Shown: positions 11,656 through 22,300 of the stretch, one piece after another
Position numbering within the stretch: position 1 is the stretch's first letter
Layout: the number at the start of each line of letters is the position of its first letter
From: Pectinophora gossypiella
Lineage: Eukaryota; Arthropoda; Insecta; Lepidoptera; Gelechiidae
DNA: 64,000 bases
Direction of reading: 5' to 3'
NCBI RefSeq assembly: GCF_024362695.1
Contig: NC_065415.1
Span: 16,285,438 to 16,349,437 of the forward strand
Notes under the pieces: model-generated
Told to the model about the DNA's origin: nothing
What the model saw: only the letters and a program-made list of their open reading frames with translations
Database searches by the model: none
Translations under genes and position numbers: made by a program

Positions 11656-12775
11656 GCGCCCGCCGCCTCAACCCTACCTATGCCGTGTATCCCAATTTGT
11701 TGCTAAAAAGTTAGGGAATTTATCTGTGGTTAAGGAACCTTTTAGAATTAACATCTTCATATAAGTATATTAGATAAAAAATATATAAGCTCATTACTAT
11801 ATTCTCAACTGTGGTAGTCAGAGGTACCAGCTATTACAAGTACCCGCATTTCACCGAGCTTTATTTAATGGCCCCTTTATTAAAAGTAATAATGTTCCTA
11901 TTGTGTTATAGTCTATAGTAGAATGTTGAAATCAATGGCGAAGATTCTCCCTTACCATATATTAAATCCCTTAACTTTTTTGTGCACCAAATGAAGAAGC
12001 AAGGTGTAGTGTTGCATAATCTCTCACTCAAGCTCGGGTCTATATCGTATGCTGGGGGTATTTAAAACAGTGCATTATATATTTTCACATAAATTATATT
12101 ACCTACTATTAGAGGTTCAAGGGTCTATCGACTATCATAGTTGTTTATAGCATTCCCTCATCAAATGAGCGAATGTTTCAACGTTGTATCTTGTTGCAGG
12201 GAACATCATATCAATGTTTACTGCGAGCGCTTTTATTGTTTCAATAAACGTTTTTGGATTTTCTATTTAGTTTTTCTTTTTATTTTTTTTATAGGCCAAC
12301 GTCGTTGCCTGTGCGTAGACGATTGTTCCAATGTGACTTATGCTTTTGACGTTTCCACATAGTCAAATATTCTGCATTTAATCCAATACAGTTGTACTTG
12401 ACGTAATTGTGTTTTTTATTTGATGTTATTTAAACGTAAGAAAGATTATCTATAAGATAATGAACCTAACATAATACTTTTTCAAATCACAATAAACACA
12501 CATGTACATATCACAAGGAGCCTTTACGAGTACCTATGTGCAGGTAAATCGAATCATTACTTTGGTTTTTGAAATTTTAAAACTGTACCAACTTATCAAA
12601 GATGCTTACGTACGAGTATTTGTATCAAATTTATTATTTATTTATTATGGTGCATCAAACATAGGAGAATCTAGGCAAGCATTTTCTATTCTATGTATTG
12701 TATCTGTTTGCTTTCTAATAATATGCATGTTTAATTCAAATTCAAAATAAATTGAATTTGTTTTGTATAAGAGTC
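11656..12775. other. Sod1 3' flank; no extra SOD first exons found
   Basis: Should contain the Sod1 3' UTR. An AATAAA occurs near 12242, but it is 590 bases from the stop and not clearly the signal used. The stretch 11810-11870 matches a short repeat seen at 20993-21090 and 60988-61065. I searched for SOD exon 1 or exon 2 coding patterns here and saw none. The 82-codon frame at 12502-12750 has no recognisable feature. Confidence 0.5.
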
Positions 12776-12912
12776 AGTGTGGGTTTCTACTTAAGGGGAG
12801 CGGAATCAACCAATCGCAGCAAAGAAGACACTCTGTCAGTCGAGACCTTGCGGTGATTGGCTGAATCCTGCACGTCTCCGTTCCGCTTCTTTTCAGCGCA
12901 AACGCACCCTTA
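12776..12912. mobile_element. MITE abutting the SOD-like exon
   Basis: An imperfect inverted-repeat element. Its core GTGCAGGATTCAGCCAATCA (minus strand) and ends of the form AAGGGTGCGTTT match the MITE at 62714-62892. It stops about 30 bases before the acceptor of the next SOD exon and may supply part of the intron end. Confidence 0.55.
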
Positions 12913-12942
12913 GTAGTCGTATTTACTCCTCCCCATTGGCAG

Positions 12943-14164
12943 GGCAAGCACGGGTTCCACATCCACGAGTACGGCGACAACACCAATGGATGCACGTCGG
13001 CGGGCGCGCACTTCAACCCCACTGGCAGCGACCACGGCGGGCCCGAGTCGCCCGTGCGCCACGTCGGCGACCTCGGCAACATCGAGGGCTCCCTGCTTGG
13101 GTTCACTCGGGTACATTCTAAGACAAATACTTCTTATGTATAATTTATATGCGGGTACGCTCTTCTACCTGATGGGCTATGAACATGACGGGCCCAACTC
13201 GCCCCTGCACCATGTGGGTGACCTAGGCATCATTGAGAGTTACTTGCTCGGGTTCACTCGGGTACTAAAAATGCTCAAAACACTAAGCGTAGAATCATCA
13301 TCATCACCAGCCCATTAACGTCCCCACTGCTGGGGCACGGGCCTTCCCTATGGATGGATAGGGAGATCGGGCCTTAAACCACCACGCGGGTCCAGTGCGG
13401 ATTGGTGGTTATTAACGACTGCTAATGCAGCCGGGACCAACGGCTTAACGTGCCTTTCGAAGCACAGAATACTTAGAATAGACAATAATAATTATTAGGT
13501 ACTTCCGCTAAGCCTGATATTGCTGGTTACACTAGGCGTCATGAGCTTGTGTTCATGTTTTTGGTAATTAGTAGCCAGTAAAGTTGGGCGGAAGGCAAGA
13601 AGGGAAACCACTGCCCTATTTTTCTCTAAAAAGGTAACATGGAAAATGCTACACCGACAAGAGCGTGGCTCTTATGATGATAATGAGTATCCAGTAAGCA
13701 GAAGACCAACTTGCAGCCACTTACGATGCAACATCCTAAGATATGATAATGATGAACTATAGTATAGGGAGAGAAAACTAGTATTCCGTCCATTATATGG
13801 GCGATAAACTAATCATCAGAAACAACACAATCCCTCTAACATATTTTCTCACATTCCCGCCTGCACCTGCAGTGTATTCTATCCAAAAAACTAAGGAAAG
13901 TCTCACAAAGTAGGTAGCTAGTAGTCTTCTTATAGTATGCCATAGACTAATGACGATTGCACCTGCCAGGTATACGTTCAGGATTCGCAGATATCCCTGT
14001 CAGGGCCTCACAGTATCATAGGGCGCACACTGGTGATACATGCAGAGCCCGACGACTTCGGACTCGGCGGGACTGAGACCAGTAAAACTACCGGCAACGC
14101 CGGGGCTCGCATCGCGTGCGGCGTCATTGGATTCGCGTCAACACCGAGCTCGTCAAATAAATAG
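12943..14164 (+). CDS. second Cu/Zn SOD 3' exon pair (alternative Sod1 terminus or partial duplicate)
   Basis: Two exons, 12943-13110 and 13970-14164, match Sod1 exons 3 and 4. They have the same phase-0 borders, a GTACAT donor and CAG acceptors. They encode 56 and 64 residues. All metal ligands are kept (H-x-H in HIHEYGD, GAHF, DHGG, VRHVGD, VIHAE), as are both disulfide cysteines and the GARIACG arginine. The C-terminus differs, with a serine-rich tail. No exon 1 or 2 is visible between the Sod1 stop and this pair. If spliced to Sod1 exons 1-2, skipping 3 and 4, it would give a 160-residue isoform. Alternatively it is a 5'-truncated duplicate that has not yet decayed. The open frame, intact splice sites and a nearby AATAAA favour function. 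Transcript data are needed to choose, so the span is given from the first visible exon. Confidence 0.75.
13187..13261 (+). pseudogene. degenerate partial copy of the SOD-like exon
   Basis: About 75 bases repeat the 3' half of the exon at 12943-13110, reading GPNSPLHHVGDLGIIES, then LLGFTR, followed by a GTACTA donor-like site. There is no acceptor or 5' half. It is a local tandem duplication inside the SOD-like intron. Confidence 0.8.
13293..13480 (-). mobile_element. SINE 3' part with (TCA)n tail
   Basis: Minus-strand copy of the SINE seen full length at 40401-40700, including CCCATTAACGTCCCCACTGC and GGTGGTTATTAACGACTGC. 5'-truncated. Lies in the intron between the two SOD-like exons. Confidence 0.75.
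13575..13695 (+). repeat. LINE C-terminus and 3' end fragment
   Basis: Contains GAAAATGCTACACCGACAAG followed by a stop, then (GAT)n-like sequence. Translation in one frame gives MLHRQERGS and a stop, the same ending as the LINE remnant at 17156-17326. Confidence 0.65.
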
Positions 14165-14325
14165 ATGCAACAAAATTGCGGTACTTTATTTCCCGCCTTG
14201 TATAAGTTTATTTTTTTACAATCTCTGTTAAGTGGCCAAAGTGATAAATTATCGTGATTTTTTTACGTTACATATTGCATAATAGTTTAGTGTTACTCTA
14301 GTTTTAAAGACTTATTTTTATTTTC

Positions 14326-14331
14326 AATAAA
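14326..14331 (+). terminator. AATAAA polyadenylation signal of SOD-like exons
   Basis: Canonical AATAAA 162 bases after the SOD-like stop codon, followed by a GT/T-rich stretch (GTTGTTTTGTTTC). A reasonable 3' end for this transcript. Confidence 0.6.
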
Positions 14332-14426
14332 AGTTGTTTTGTTTCTTTTATTTTGTTTGATTTTTTAAATTACTTTTGTGTTTGAAATGAAAAAAAAATA
14401 TTTATAATAATAAATTAATGATTAAT

Positions 14427-14725
14427 GGTCTCCCAAGTCCAGTCCGAGTTGATTGTTAGCCTCACAATCCAGGTGCCCCGGGTTCAAAGCCCTATGATGG
14501 CATATCACAAAAATCACTTTGGGATATCAAACAAAACTATGATTCGGATATTGCAGGCTGATTGCCCGGATAATCTGTGCTTCGTAAGGCAGGTTAAGCC
14601 ATTGGTCCCGGTTACTGCTGATGTTAGTAAGTAGTCGTTACATGAACTTTGTCAGGTGCATTTATATCAATAATAACACTGACACCAGGGCTGATGAGGT
14701 TGGTAATCTACCTCACAACTGAAAG
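14427..14725 (+). mobile_element. tRNA-derived SINE between convergent genes
   Basis: Plus-strand copy with a degenerate tRNA-like head (CCGGGTTCAAAGCCC as B box), a body with GGTTAAGCCATTGGTCCCGG, and the tail ACACCAGGGCTGATGAGG. Related copies: 26388-26650, 29241-29518, 39195-39470 and 63246-63875. It ends about 55 bases from the Rpp40 stop, so it may form part of that gene's 3' UTR. Confidence 0.75.
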
Positions 14726-14779
14726 AAAATGAATTATAGATATGATTTGTATAGGTTTGAATGAAAAGAAATTCTATTT

Positions 14780-15802
14780 CTATGAATACTTTAATTGTCC
14801 TATTGAGTACACTGTTAGACTGTCTTCTGTGAAGAATACATTAGTAGAAGAGTCATGTGCTTGGAACATTCGTGGGCTGCTCCGATACCACTGCCAAAGA
14901 CTGTTCTCATCACTCTGCACACTTACTGACATCCAGTAGTTCTCCAACTCTCTTGATGTAACATAACTCTGCACATTTCTACAAACATTTGCAACTATTG
15001 TTGGTGTTATAAACCCTTTTGTAATGAGCAGGCATATTCGACTAGTTTTCATTGCACAGTCACTCTCTGGTTGGCTATATGTGCTTATGTAAGTCTCTTT
15101 CGGTGATAAGTCAGCTTGTTGAGCCAGCATACCCACCCATTCGGCCATTTCTTCTGGGTCTGTATCTTTAACTGCTGGTATTTCTTCTATATCAGGTGTG
15201 ACCTTTTTATTCTCCAACAAATGGACAGAGACACTAATGTTTCTCTCAAAAAAATATCTTGCGACTGATGATGGACATATTTTCTCATTATTGGGTTCCC
15301 AATTAATGTAAAAATCAAATGTTTCTAATTTCTCTAAACTTTGCTTAAGTTTATCCAGATTCTTTATATTCTTTAAGTCGATTGTCACTTCGTAAAAATT
15401 ATGTGAACGTTTTGATCCTTCTAAACCAATAGTTTGAAATATGTTCTCAAGGATGTGGATTGTCAGTAACCCCTCTGGTGTTACGGCAGCACAATTCTGT
15501 ACTATGCACTTTCTGTCTGCTGATAAGCAATATAGTTTCCCGTTCTTTATAAACTTTTCAATGAATACTGGTTCCACAAATTCTGCAAGTGAACAATTGC
15601 TAACCTTATAGTAATCACAGTCTTCTGATACACATTCTTCAATAAGACTGGGTATCTGGAGCTCATCAGGACACGTAACAATCAAACTCTTATAGAAATT
15701 GTTCATTTTAAATATTTCCACTACATTTTCTAAGTTATCAAACTTTTGATAGGAAGAAACTACTTTAGGTGGCGGAAAATTCGAGACCTCAGGGCACAAC
15801 AT
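14780..15802 (-). CDS. Rpp40: RNase P/MRP protein subunit p40
   Basis: Single-exon frame of 340 residues, near the usual 350-365 for the family. It follows the Rpp40 pattern: an N-terminal part with FIEKFIKNGKLYCL, a central VTPEGLLTIHI with TIGLEG, then FDFYINWEP, WVGMLAQQADL, ISTYSQPES and LLITKGFITPTIV towards the C-terminus. These match, in order, conserved blocks of animal RPP40. The protein is a nuclear or nucleolar subunit of RNase P (5' processing of tRNA precursors) and RNase MRP (rRNA processing). It has no signal peptide or membrane segment. It is convergent with the SOD-like exons, with a SINE in the gap. It is intronless; the parallel to other species was not checked. No clear AATAAA was found just downstream. 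Confidence 0.9.
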   Translation of the reverse strand: MLCPEVSNFPPPKVVSSYQKFDNLENVVEIFKMNNFYKSLIVTCPDELQIPSLIEECVSEDCDYYKVSNCSLAEFVEPVFIEKFIKNGKLYCLSADRKCIVQNCAAVTPEGLLTIHILENIFQTIGLEGSKRSHNFYEVTIDLKNIKNLDKLKQSLEKLETFDFYINWEPNNEKICPSSVARYFFERNISVSVHLLENKKVTPDIEEIPAVKDTDPEEMAEWVGMLAQQADLSPKETYISTYSQPESDCAMKTSRICLLITKGFITPTIVANVCRNVQSYVTSRELENYWMSVSVQSDENSLWQWYRSSPRMFQAHDSSTNVFFTEDSLTVYSIGQLKYS

Positions 15803-15971
15803 TATTCGAGGTTTGTGGTTAAAGTATTTAGCTTTCCAATAATGTGTTATTATTAAATAAAAAAGCTCATAACATTCAAAAGAACAATGAGCGAAGCGAT
15901 GTTAACATAACAAACAAACATAACCTCAATCGTCCATTCATTTTTTATTTTTTTTTATCTTTTTTTCCCTC

Positions 15972-16023
15972 CGGCTGCACGGCTTTGCCTTTCCCTTTGG
16001 GGAAAGGCAAAGCCGTGCAGCCG
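15972..16023. repeat. perfect 24-bp stem hairpin
   Basis: The arms 15972-15995 and 16000-16023 are exact inverted copies with a TTTG loop. The arm begins CGGCTGCACGGCTTTGCC. It follows a poly-T run and lies about 170 bases upstream of the Rpp40 start. Confidence 0.9.
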
Positions 16024-16310
16024 TTCGTCCATTCATAGTATTTATTTTATTTTGACATTATTTGCGTTTCATTTCGAGGTAAAGTTTCTACTGGTACTAT
16101 GATAAAATAATAGTTTACTTAACCAAATAATTATTTATGAAAAAATAATTTCTTGTATATTCATACTAGAATAATTGAGTCCAATATTTTATATTTGTTG
16201 ATTCTAACTAATATCTAAGGATTATTATCACAAAATACATTTACTTTAATAGAATAACGAAACGTATATCAAAATGGCGGGAAATATAAACTAAAAATTA
16301 TAAATATTTT

Positions 16311-16316
16311 TTTATT
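16311..16316 (-). terminator. AATAAA signal of takeout-like gene 1
   Basis: AATAAA on the minus strand, 80 bases past the stop codon of the 16396-22836 gene. Confidence 0.55.
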
Positions 16317-16395
16317 TAAAATTACATCACATTTTTTTTATATTAAATTCAAGCATTACAAAACATTTTCCATTTTACAGTCAGTTACAGTCTAT

Positions 16396-19300
16396 TTATT
16401 GGACGATGAGTTCTTCCACGGGGACAGCCTTGTAAAGAGCCTGTACGCCGTCAACGACGTTGGAGACTATCGCGTGGACGATGGGGCCCGCCACCTCCTG
16501 CATCACGTCGCGCCAGTTCGAGTTCATGAACTCTGCCACAGGAGTCGCTGGGAAAAAAGAGTTTAAAGTTTTTCATCAAAACTCAAGTAGGTAAGTACCT
16601 ATGCTAATAAGTATGTACCAGTGAGTATCTTGAGTTTTGTGCGGTAAATTAAAGTTAAGAAACTGATTTTACATTCATAATTTTCGGACACTTAGAAATT
16701 TTCAGGTTTTAGATGTATGTGATAGATAATATAATAGACATCGGATTAAACGATGATCAACCAGAAATGAGGTCACAACGAAGTATAACCACGGGAGATT
16801 GCTTTACACTTATGTGTCTCAGGATAGTACAATCTTTCACGACACGATTGATAGTGCCACGCAATAATTAGTGACTACTGAAAGAAGGGAAAAATACGAG
16901 CATCTTAGCTTTGAGTAGGTAAACCCCTTACCAAGTATCTGGTTGCCGTTGAAGAGGTTTTCGAAGTCGAAGACGGTGCTGGTCTTGACGTTGAAGGTGT
17001 GCCTCCACTTGGCGATGTTCCAGTGCGGCTTGCCGTCCGCGCCCGGCACTGTCTCTATTTCCGTGAACGCCTTGATCACGATGTCACCTGTAACACAAAT
17101 AGTATTTTAGGCCCTTATTTGCCGTTTCCTGATACGACACGATTCATTTATAACAAACATTATAGAAGGAAAAATTGAAGGGAAGAGAGGAAGGGGTAGA
17201 CCTAGGATAACATTTATGAAACAAATAAAAGAGAAGGTGCAGGTCGTGTCGTATCGGGAGGTGAAGGTTTTGGCGGGAAGAAGAGAGGAATGGCGGTTAC
17301 TCCACCGACAAGAGCGCAGCTCTTAAATAGAGAGAGAGATTTGCCGTTTAATAAAAAATAAGTTTAGTATAGTATTGTATAAAATATTCAGACACAACTG
17401 GGCAACATCCGCTCCCCACCAGCGTCAGAGCTAGGTTAATCTCTTAATTTTGAAATTGGAAGCCGACGTTCTTTCATCTGTGTGGCGCTCACCTATAAAT
17501 ATTTTATTTTCATGGTGATCGTTCATCAAAACATGCTAATAGGTAATTTGCAATAAAATTGAACCTAGGCTAAGTGCTTAATGTAAAAATAATGTGAATG
17601 CAATTCATCAGTGAATTTTTAAGTCAATTGTAAACCCTCTTTACTTATTTATATTGTGATCCTCCATTTCTCAAATAAAAAAATGAGATTTATGTGGTAA
17701 TGTGGTGGCAATGAAGTATTTACTGCTACAAGTAGGTGCTGCATCATTCAAGAAAATACTTAGATCCTACAAGAAGTTTGGATTGGTCGGAAATATAACG
17801 TTTCTAATTATTGTAAAACTACTGGATTTCTTTGAAAGCAAAGGGAATTTGAGAAGGCAGGCATGCGGTATACTCATTTGAGATAGGTACTAAGGTTGGT
17901 ACATTATGTACCTAATATTATCTACACCTACCGATATCTACGTTTTCCTTTTGTACTAAAATAAGCACCTATGTAAAGTTCTTGGAATAATTTGTTATAA
18001 GTATTTAGTTTGCGGTTACGTAGAGTTTATTACCATTTAATTTTATGGCTGTTTTGTTTTGTGTTAAGCAAGCAGAATGAAGATCGACTAACCGCAGTGG
18101 AGCAGCATGGTAGAGTATTACATAGGTATACTTAGTGGATCTTTAGATTATTTTTACGTGACTTATTTATTGTGGATTTGTTGCAAATGACATTACCTAC
18201 CTGGCCGTATGACCTTTGTTGAAGCCTTGTTTGTTCCTATGAAGCTCAGTATCCATCGGAATTATTGTAATGTTGCTTAAGTGAACCCGTTCACACCTCA
18301 TACAACCGGGCACTGATCTTTGAAACGCACATAGGTAGGTAATGTTTAAATACATTATGATACTAACGTATATGGATGGTGTAGGGCCCCTCCCCCTGCA
18401 CGGGCAGCACGAGCAGCTGCCCGCTGAGCGTATAGTCTCCCTTGAGCATCACCGAGCACCGGATGGTCACCGTCTGCTTGTTGTTCTTCATCCTGGTGGA
18501 AACATAACCATCATTATTCACTAGCATGTTTTTTTGATGTGACTTAGATTTCCCACAAATGGCATTAACTGATACGGTACAAAACGCGAACCTCGGCTCA
18601 GGGCGTCGTCTAACGTATTCACTGGCACATACATTGTTTTAAGTTTACGCGGTTATTATCATAATTAAAACACATAATAACCGGTTCTTACCGCGGGGGA
18701 GTCTCATATCCCCATTTTAAACGCGGTAAGAACCCGTTATTATGTGTTTCACTGGCACATACTTAGGTACATTTAAAAAAAAAGTCAAAAGTCTTCGTCG
18801 TGCTTTACCACCTCCTGAGGAGTCGCGTTTTGTGTGCGAACGATGTGACAAAAAATGCCGCGCTGCTATAGGGCATTATGGTCATTGGCGGCGCTGCGGG
18901 AACCCGTAGACTAACAAGTGCTGCAAGAATCATCTACGATAGATGCTGTGGCCAATGATGATGACTTAGGTACATGTGGGTAGAATCACAAGTACCTAAC
19001 TAACTACTTCGACGACAACTTACAACCACTTTCATCAAAAGTCTTAAGATAATGAATAATGCATCCGCGACAGAGCATTATGTTAGGTATGTTTTATACG
19101 GGTCCAAAGTACATATCAAGTTCAACTCAAGTCAAACCGTTTTCTTAGCTACCTACTTATTTAACATGATTACATAACGCCATAACAGAGGCAAACGATG
19201 GTCCATTTATCACGTTTACTGCTTTAACAATGAGAAAATGATTTGCCTTTACATTTAACTTGTTTGTGTGACTATCTGTTAACATTTATATCTGCGAATT

Positions 19301-22300
19301 ATCCGCGCACAACCACCACGGTTGGCTAGTTTAACTCTATCATCACGACTTATTACAGATAGTGTGGTGAGTCACACAACTCACAAGTTCACATCTCATA
19401 CATACACGCAAAATACACTACAAGTCAAGTCAGCACAAAACACAATTGTACTTATACGTAGGTACAGTGTGAGATCATATGTGTATCTACATGAACTCTA
19501 ATTCACATAATTTGCTAATATATGTAGGAACCTCTATGTAAGTAAAAATATGACAAATATGACCATAAAGCAATAACATTGTTTTAGAAAAATGTTATTC
19601 AACAAACAGTCAATCCGGATATTAGTGGGGAAGCCCCACCCCTGACAACCGGGTTGATGGAGTTGGTAATCCACCTCACAATTCACATGATAGAAGAGAA
19701 GTGGGGAAGCCTTGCCGAACAGTCGCTTGTTATTTTACTTGTTACGAAGCCTCCTTTGTGAAGTTATATATATTTATTATATTTTATTAGTTACTTAACT
19801 TCCTATTGTGTCTACTATAAAGCAAGGCCAAGGCTTATAATATTTTCCACAAAACAAAAATAGGAAAATGGCGCACGGAAACTTGTGGAGGAAAATTCAA
19901 TTAACCTAGTAGAGTTCGCGAGTCCTTGGTCATAATTATCTCAGGTTTGCCATCAGCATATAATAGGTACAGTAAACTCCCTTCCTATTCAAAAAACCTT
20001 CTAAAAGTTAAAGTACTTAATACAAAATAATTAATAGATAATATATCATCATCATCATCATCATCAGCCCATTAACGTCCCCACTGCTGGGGCACGGGCC
20101 TTCCCTATGGATGGATAGGGAGATAATTTAAAAACATCTTAAAACTTATGTTTGTTATTTACTTGCCATAATGTATTAATTAATTTAAAAAAATACTAAG
20201 AGCATATCAGTGAGAGCTGAGCTACGAGGTCACAGGCAGCACTAGGCTCGGGGCTAGGAATACTTTTTTATAGTTTTTCATGTACAAGTTTGTAGAATAG
20301 TAGAAAATTTACTTTACTTACTGACATCGGATGTAGTGCGTATCTACGTACGAAATATTTCTACGACCACTTCGAATCAGTCATTAGACAGCCTAGGATC
20401 GGATAAGAATCGGAATCGTACGATAACGCCGCTTTCAGGTCCGCAGCACGCTATACCACCTCTGTGTACGTTTTGATGTGTTTTATTGTACATTTACGAC
20501 GTGGCAAATGGCATTAACTACTTGGCCAGAAACCTCTGAGTCGTATAATTAAATACATAAAACTAAAGACTTACTTGACAGCATCAACTGAGCACCCCTT
20601 CATGCCGGTCAGTACAGTGTTCTTGAAGAGGAGGTGTAACCCTCCCTGGTCACTGCGGACCTCCTCCAATAACATGGGATCTAACGACTTGACTCCTAGT
20701 TCAGGTATGCCTGGCGCGATGAACGGCACCGCCGCCTGCGCAGACGACACCACGCATGCGTTGTCCGTCGTTTGACAGGGCTTGATGAATGGCGCTGGAA
20801 TTGGTATAGTACAATAATAATAAAGTGATCGGTATTTTTAAACTCAAACTTAGTATACCGGTGAGCATGTATGAAGATTTAAATGTGGAGGTAACTAATG
20901 CTCAAATGCCGTGGTATCCCCTGCATGTTGTATGTGTCAATTTTCGGTTCACATCAAAATGTTTGTTAACATAACATAAGCTCTGGACTATAACCCAATT
21001 GGGGTAGTCAGAGGTACATCCGTCGCAAGATGAACAAAGTACGCACACATCGAGCTTTCTGTTACACCAATGTGATAGGTAGAGAGCCGTATCGCCATCT
21101 TTAATGATCGAACTAACTGTGTTAGTGAATACTGTACTTAAGATAAAGTACCGGGGTCCGAACTGACGGTCCCCGTTTCACATGGACTCTATTATCATAA
21201 TCTATATTCAAATTCTATATAACTTGAGATAAGATAAGATATTTTTTATTGTGAACTTGAGGTAGGTTACAGCCTACCTTACAACTATTGTAAATGATGG
21301 TCAGATAGGTAACCGACATACGAAAAGTAGCTCTGTACCTAAGTTGCTATACTTACTTGACAGTCGGGTCTTGCTCATCTCATCACATCTACGTTATGTA
21401 TGTATACATACATACACTAGATCACGCCTGATTGGGGTAGGCAGATTCCATGGAACACCACTTACTACGATCCTGGCAATACACTTTCGCTTCTACCACT
21501 CTTATCAAATAGTCTTCACGCATTATTTATTTGTTTTTACGTTAAGTACTTATGTATACCTACAATATGTATATCCTGTTAATTCTAGTTCATATTTTAT
21601 GTACCAACACATGTTAACAACGTAGTTATCATGATGAGGTACGAATTTTAGCACGCCAATACCAAATAGGCACTAGTGCTTATTTTATCTGTTCACGTTT
21701 AAGTCAAATAATGGACACCGCTCACGACTATGTCCACTGCAAGTAGGCAAATATGGTACCTACTTGGCTGGTGTACCTTTTGTAGGACAGATAGATAGTG
21801 AATTATCCAGATTAGCAGTGAATACCGTTTAAAGCTAGTTAATAACTTTTTCAAAAACAACAGGATTTCAAACTTATGTTAGATCTTTTCAGAACCTGGC
21901 AGATAGACTAATACACCCACAAGTATCAGAAGGATACCTAAGCTATAACATAACAACACGCCTGTATCCGCGAAGGGGTAGGCAGAGGAATATGGTATAA
22001 TACCATTTATACATACACATACATACATAAACTCACGCCCGTAATCCCTAATGGGGTGGGCAGAGCCACAAGTAATCAAAGACAACTTGCAGCCACTGTT
22101 GATACGAAGTCCAAAGATGGATATGATGAACCTTATGGTGATAAGGGATCAGCCTATCGCCCATAACATTAGTCCATCATGTTAGAGGACACAATACCAT
22201 TTATACGCCCACTCTTCGCGCCTCGCCAGCTATGTTAACTCCTATCTAAATAATAGAAGGCCTATTGCCACCGGGCTCAAATCCTGGAAACCACGTCATA

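Noticed and set aside
12502..12750. 82-codon frame as a first exon of the SOD-like gene
   Set aside because: Its sequence does not resemble SOD exon 1 or 2. A GTAAAT follows MYISQGAFTSTYVQ, but that alone is not evidence.
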